DNA of 64,000 bases from Chryseobacterium artocarpi (GTDB taxonomy: Bacteria > Bacteroidota > Bacteroidia > Flavobacteriales > Weeksellaceae). The notes beneath the pieces are model-generated. The model saw only the letters and a program-made list of their open reading frames with translations, was not told where the DNA came from and ran no database searches. The position numbers were made by a program, and so were the translations under genes. Positions 63,012 to 64,000 of the stretch are shown piece by piece; the stretch's first letter is position 1; each line of letters opens with the position of its first letter. The stretch spans positions 620,001 to 684,000 of the forward strand of contig NZ_MAYH01000001.1 of the NCBI RefSeq assembly GCF_001684975.1, given 5' to 3'.

Positions 63012-64000
63012 TTACTCTTTGTGATAAGGGCATCCGGCAGGTGGATTAGCAGTATTGCCTGTGATAATGTCCGGTTGTACAAAGAATTGCTCTTCAATTA
63101 CCTTTCTCTGATCCTCAGGGATGTCTTCAAGTTTACGCAGTGTATTGGTCTGAATATGAGGCCATCTTGTAGTACCTCCATCATTTCCAAAATCAAATTC
63201 AAAGAATACGATTTGCTCATATTGCAGCTGAAGGATATCTTTCCCGTTTTCAACAACAGTTTCTATCCACATATGCATATCCACATTCACAGTGGGAACA
63301 AAGCGGTTTACAAACGGAACATTTAAAATTCCTCCCTGTGCACCGGTTTTCATTTTTGAAGTCATTTTAACGTGAACATAATTACTCACTTCCTGACCTT
63401 TTAATGTATCACGAAGCCTTAAATCCGGTCTTACGGAATAAGGATACAGATCATCGGCAAGAATTCGCTGAGTGTAGATTTTATTAGAACCATTGTCGTT
63501 TACATCATCCAGAGTTTCGTGTACCCAGGCTGGAGCCGGCTTATCAAGATCGATAAGATCATCAGGCTTTACTCCTGCGCCTCCCATTGTACGTGAAATA
63601 GAAAGATGCTTAGGCTGCCATGCTTCTTTGCCATAAGGGAATACGGGAGAACCTGTGATCAGATAACTATTTCCTTGAGGAGCAATATCACCCAACAATG
63701 TAATGGTACTACCGTGAGGAATCACACCGCTTCGTGAAATAGAGTAGTCGGGGATGAAATAAGGACCGTCAAGCCCTGCGCCCGGCTTTAATTCCTGTGC
63801 GGGAATGATTTCATAATAAGGTTGGTCCGGCTGTAATTCACTTTGCAGAATATATTTCTTTTCTTGTCCGTCCGGAGAAATTCTTAAAAGAGGCTCGTCT
63901 CTATATCTTCCTTTATAACCGTAATTTTTCTCATCCGATGTCGATTCAGCATGAATTCCACGATCTCGCTCAATAGATTCTTTGGTGGCAGCGTGATTAT
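63012..64000 (-). CDS. Unrecognised protein, 3' part (5' end outside window)
   Basis: The stop codon is at 63012-63014 and the frame is open to the right window edge, giving 329 visible residues and no visible start (a GTG at 63725 is internal). Motifs: RYRDEPLLRISPDGQEKKYI, ITLLGDIAPQGNSYLITGS, VNVDMHMWIETVVENGKDIL, and a Cys-Pro-Tyr-His end (GCPYHKE). Rich in Pro, Gly and Asp. I do not recognise the family. Whether it has a signal peptide cannot be seen. Confidence 0.7.
   Translation of the reverse strand, partial: NHAATKESIERDRGIHAESTSDEKNYGYKGRYRDEPLLRISPDGQEKKYILQSELQPDQPYYEIIPAQELKPGAGLDGPYFIPDYSISRSGVIPHGSTITLLGDIAPQGNSYLITGSPVFPYGKEAWQPKHLSISRTMGGAGVKPDDLIDLDKPAPAWVHETLDDVNDNGSNKIYTQRILADDLYPYSVRPDLRLRDTLKGQEVSNYVHVKMTSKMKTGAQGGILNVPFVNRFVPTVNVDMHMWIETVVENGKDILQLQYEQIVFFEFDFGNDGGTTRWPHIQTNTLRKLEDIPEDQRKVIEEQFFVQPDIITGNTANPPAGCPYHKE

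Overview
This window looks like a chromosomal segment of a flavobacterium, most probably Chryseobacterium or a close relative (family Weeksellaceae). The evidence is AT-rich intergenic DNA, start codons without Shine-Dalgarno sequences, several -7 boxes of the Bacteroidota type TAnnTTTG, many SpII lipoproteins and proteins with an N-terminal signal ending near Ala-Gln, and a gene set typical of the group (monomeric isocitrate dehydrogenase, one-chain GcvP, LytS/LytTR pair, bacteriocin-like GG-leader peptide). The genus is inferred from general familiarity; no database search was run.

Layout. 1-2.4 kb: two tandem copies of an ECF sigma factor plus membrane protein module, the first cut by the window edge. 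2.4-9.7 kb: S41 peptidase lipoprotein, two metallo-beta-lactamase-fold enzymes, a small acetyltransferase, and an AraC regulator followed by aldo/keto reductase and a Tat-type MBL protein. 10-16.8 kb: DUF6265-like lipoprotein, monomeric icd, tpx, a Crp/Fnr regulator with an alpha/beta hydrolase, two VOC proteins, and a thioredoxin-like lipoprotein broken by an A11 tract. 16.9-18.1 kb: a DUF763 protein ending in a sliding-clamp-like motif. 18.3-25.2 kb: a co-directional run of a Crp/Fnr regulator and small stress or detoxification families (VOC, DinB, SRPBCC, PhnB-like, alpha/beta hydrolase, DoxX, a stand-alone alpha-CTD-like protein). 25.3-31 kb: S9 peptidase, an ECF sigma factor with two small partner genes, a hydrolase, a membrane J-domain protein and a 50-residue Cys-rich protein. 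31.5-45.5 kb: gcvP, S41 peptidase, yggS with an AAA ATPase, SMR transporter, LytS/LytTR, dgt, an SPFH protein, a two-repeat DUF4377 lipoprotein. 45.5-54.5 kb: secreted hypotheticals, a DUF962 protein, an amino acid permease, and a TPR protein / lipoprotein / outer membrane barrel trio.

A tRNA-Arg(UCG) gene at 54.6 kb marks the boundary to an accessory-looking stretch (54.8-60.9 kb) of small lipoproteins, an Adhesin_E-like protein, a GTG-started double-glycine leader peptide with four cysteines, a frameshifted gene, a cluster of very small membrane proteins and a secreted heparin-lyase-fold protein. The window ends with two tandem TetR genes that were duplicated together with their upstream DNA and palindromic operators, and with the 3' part of a gene I do not recognise.

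The observations most worth a second look are the GG-leader peptide, the mini-membrane-protein cluster, the DUF763 protein with helix-hairpin-helix-like and QLSLF motifs, the A11 frameshift, the small unlisted ORFs (30893-31045, 36143-36316, 38253-38333, 55609-55782, 58100-58219, 58412-58564) and several families of dispersed intergenic repeats. No CRISPR array, transposase, integrase or rRNA was seen.
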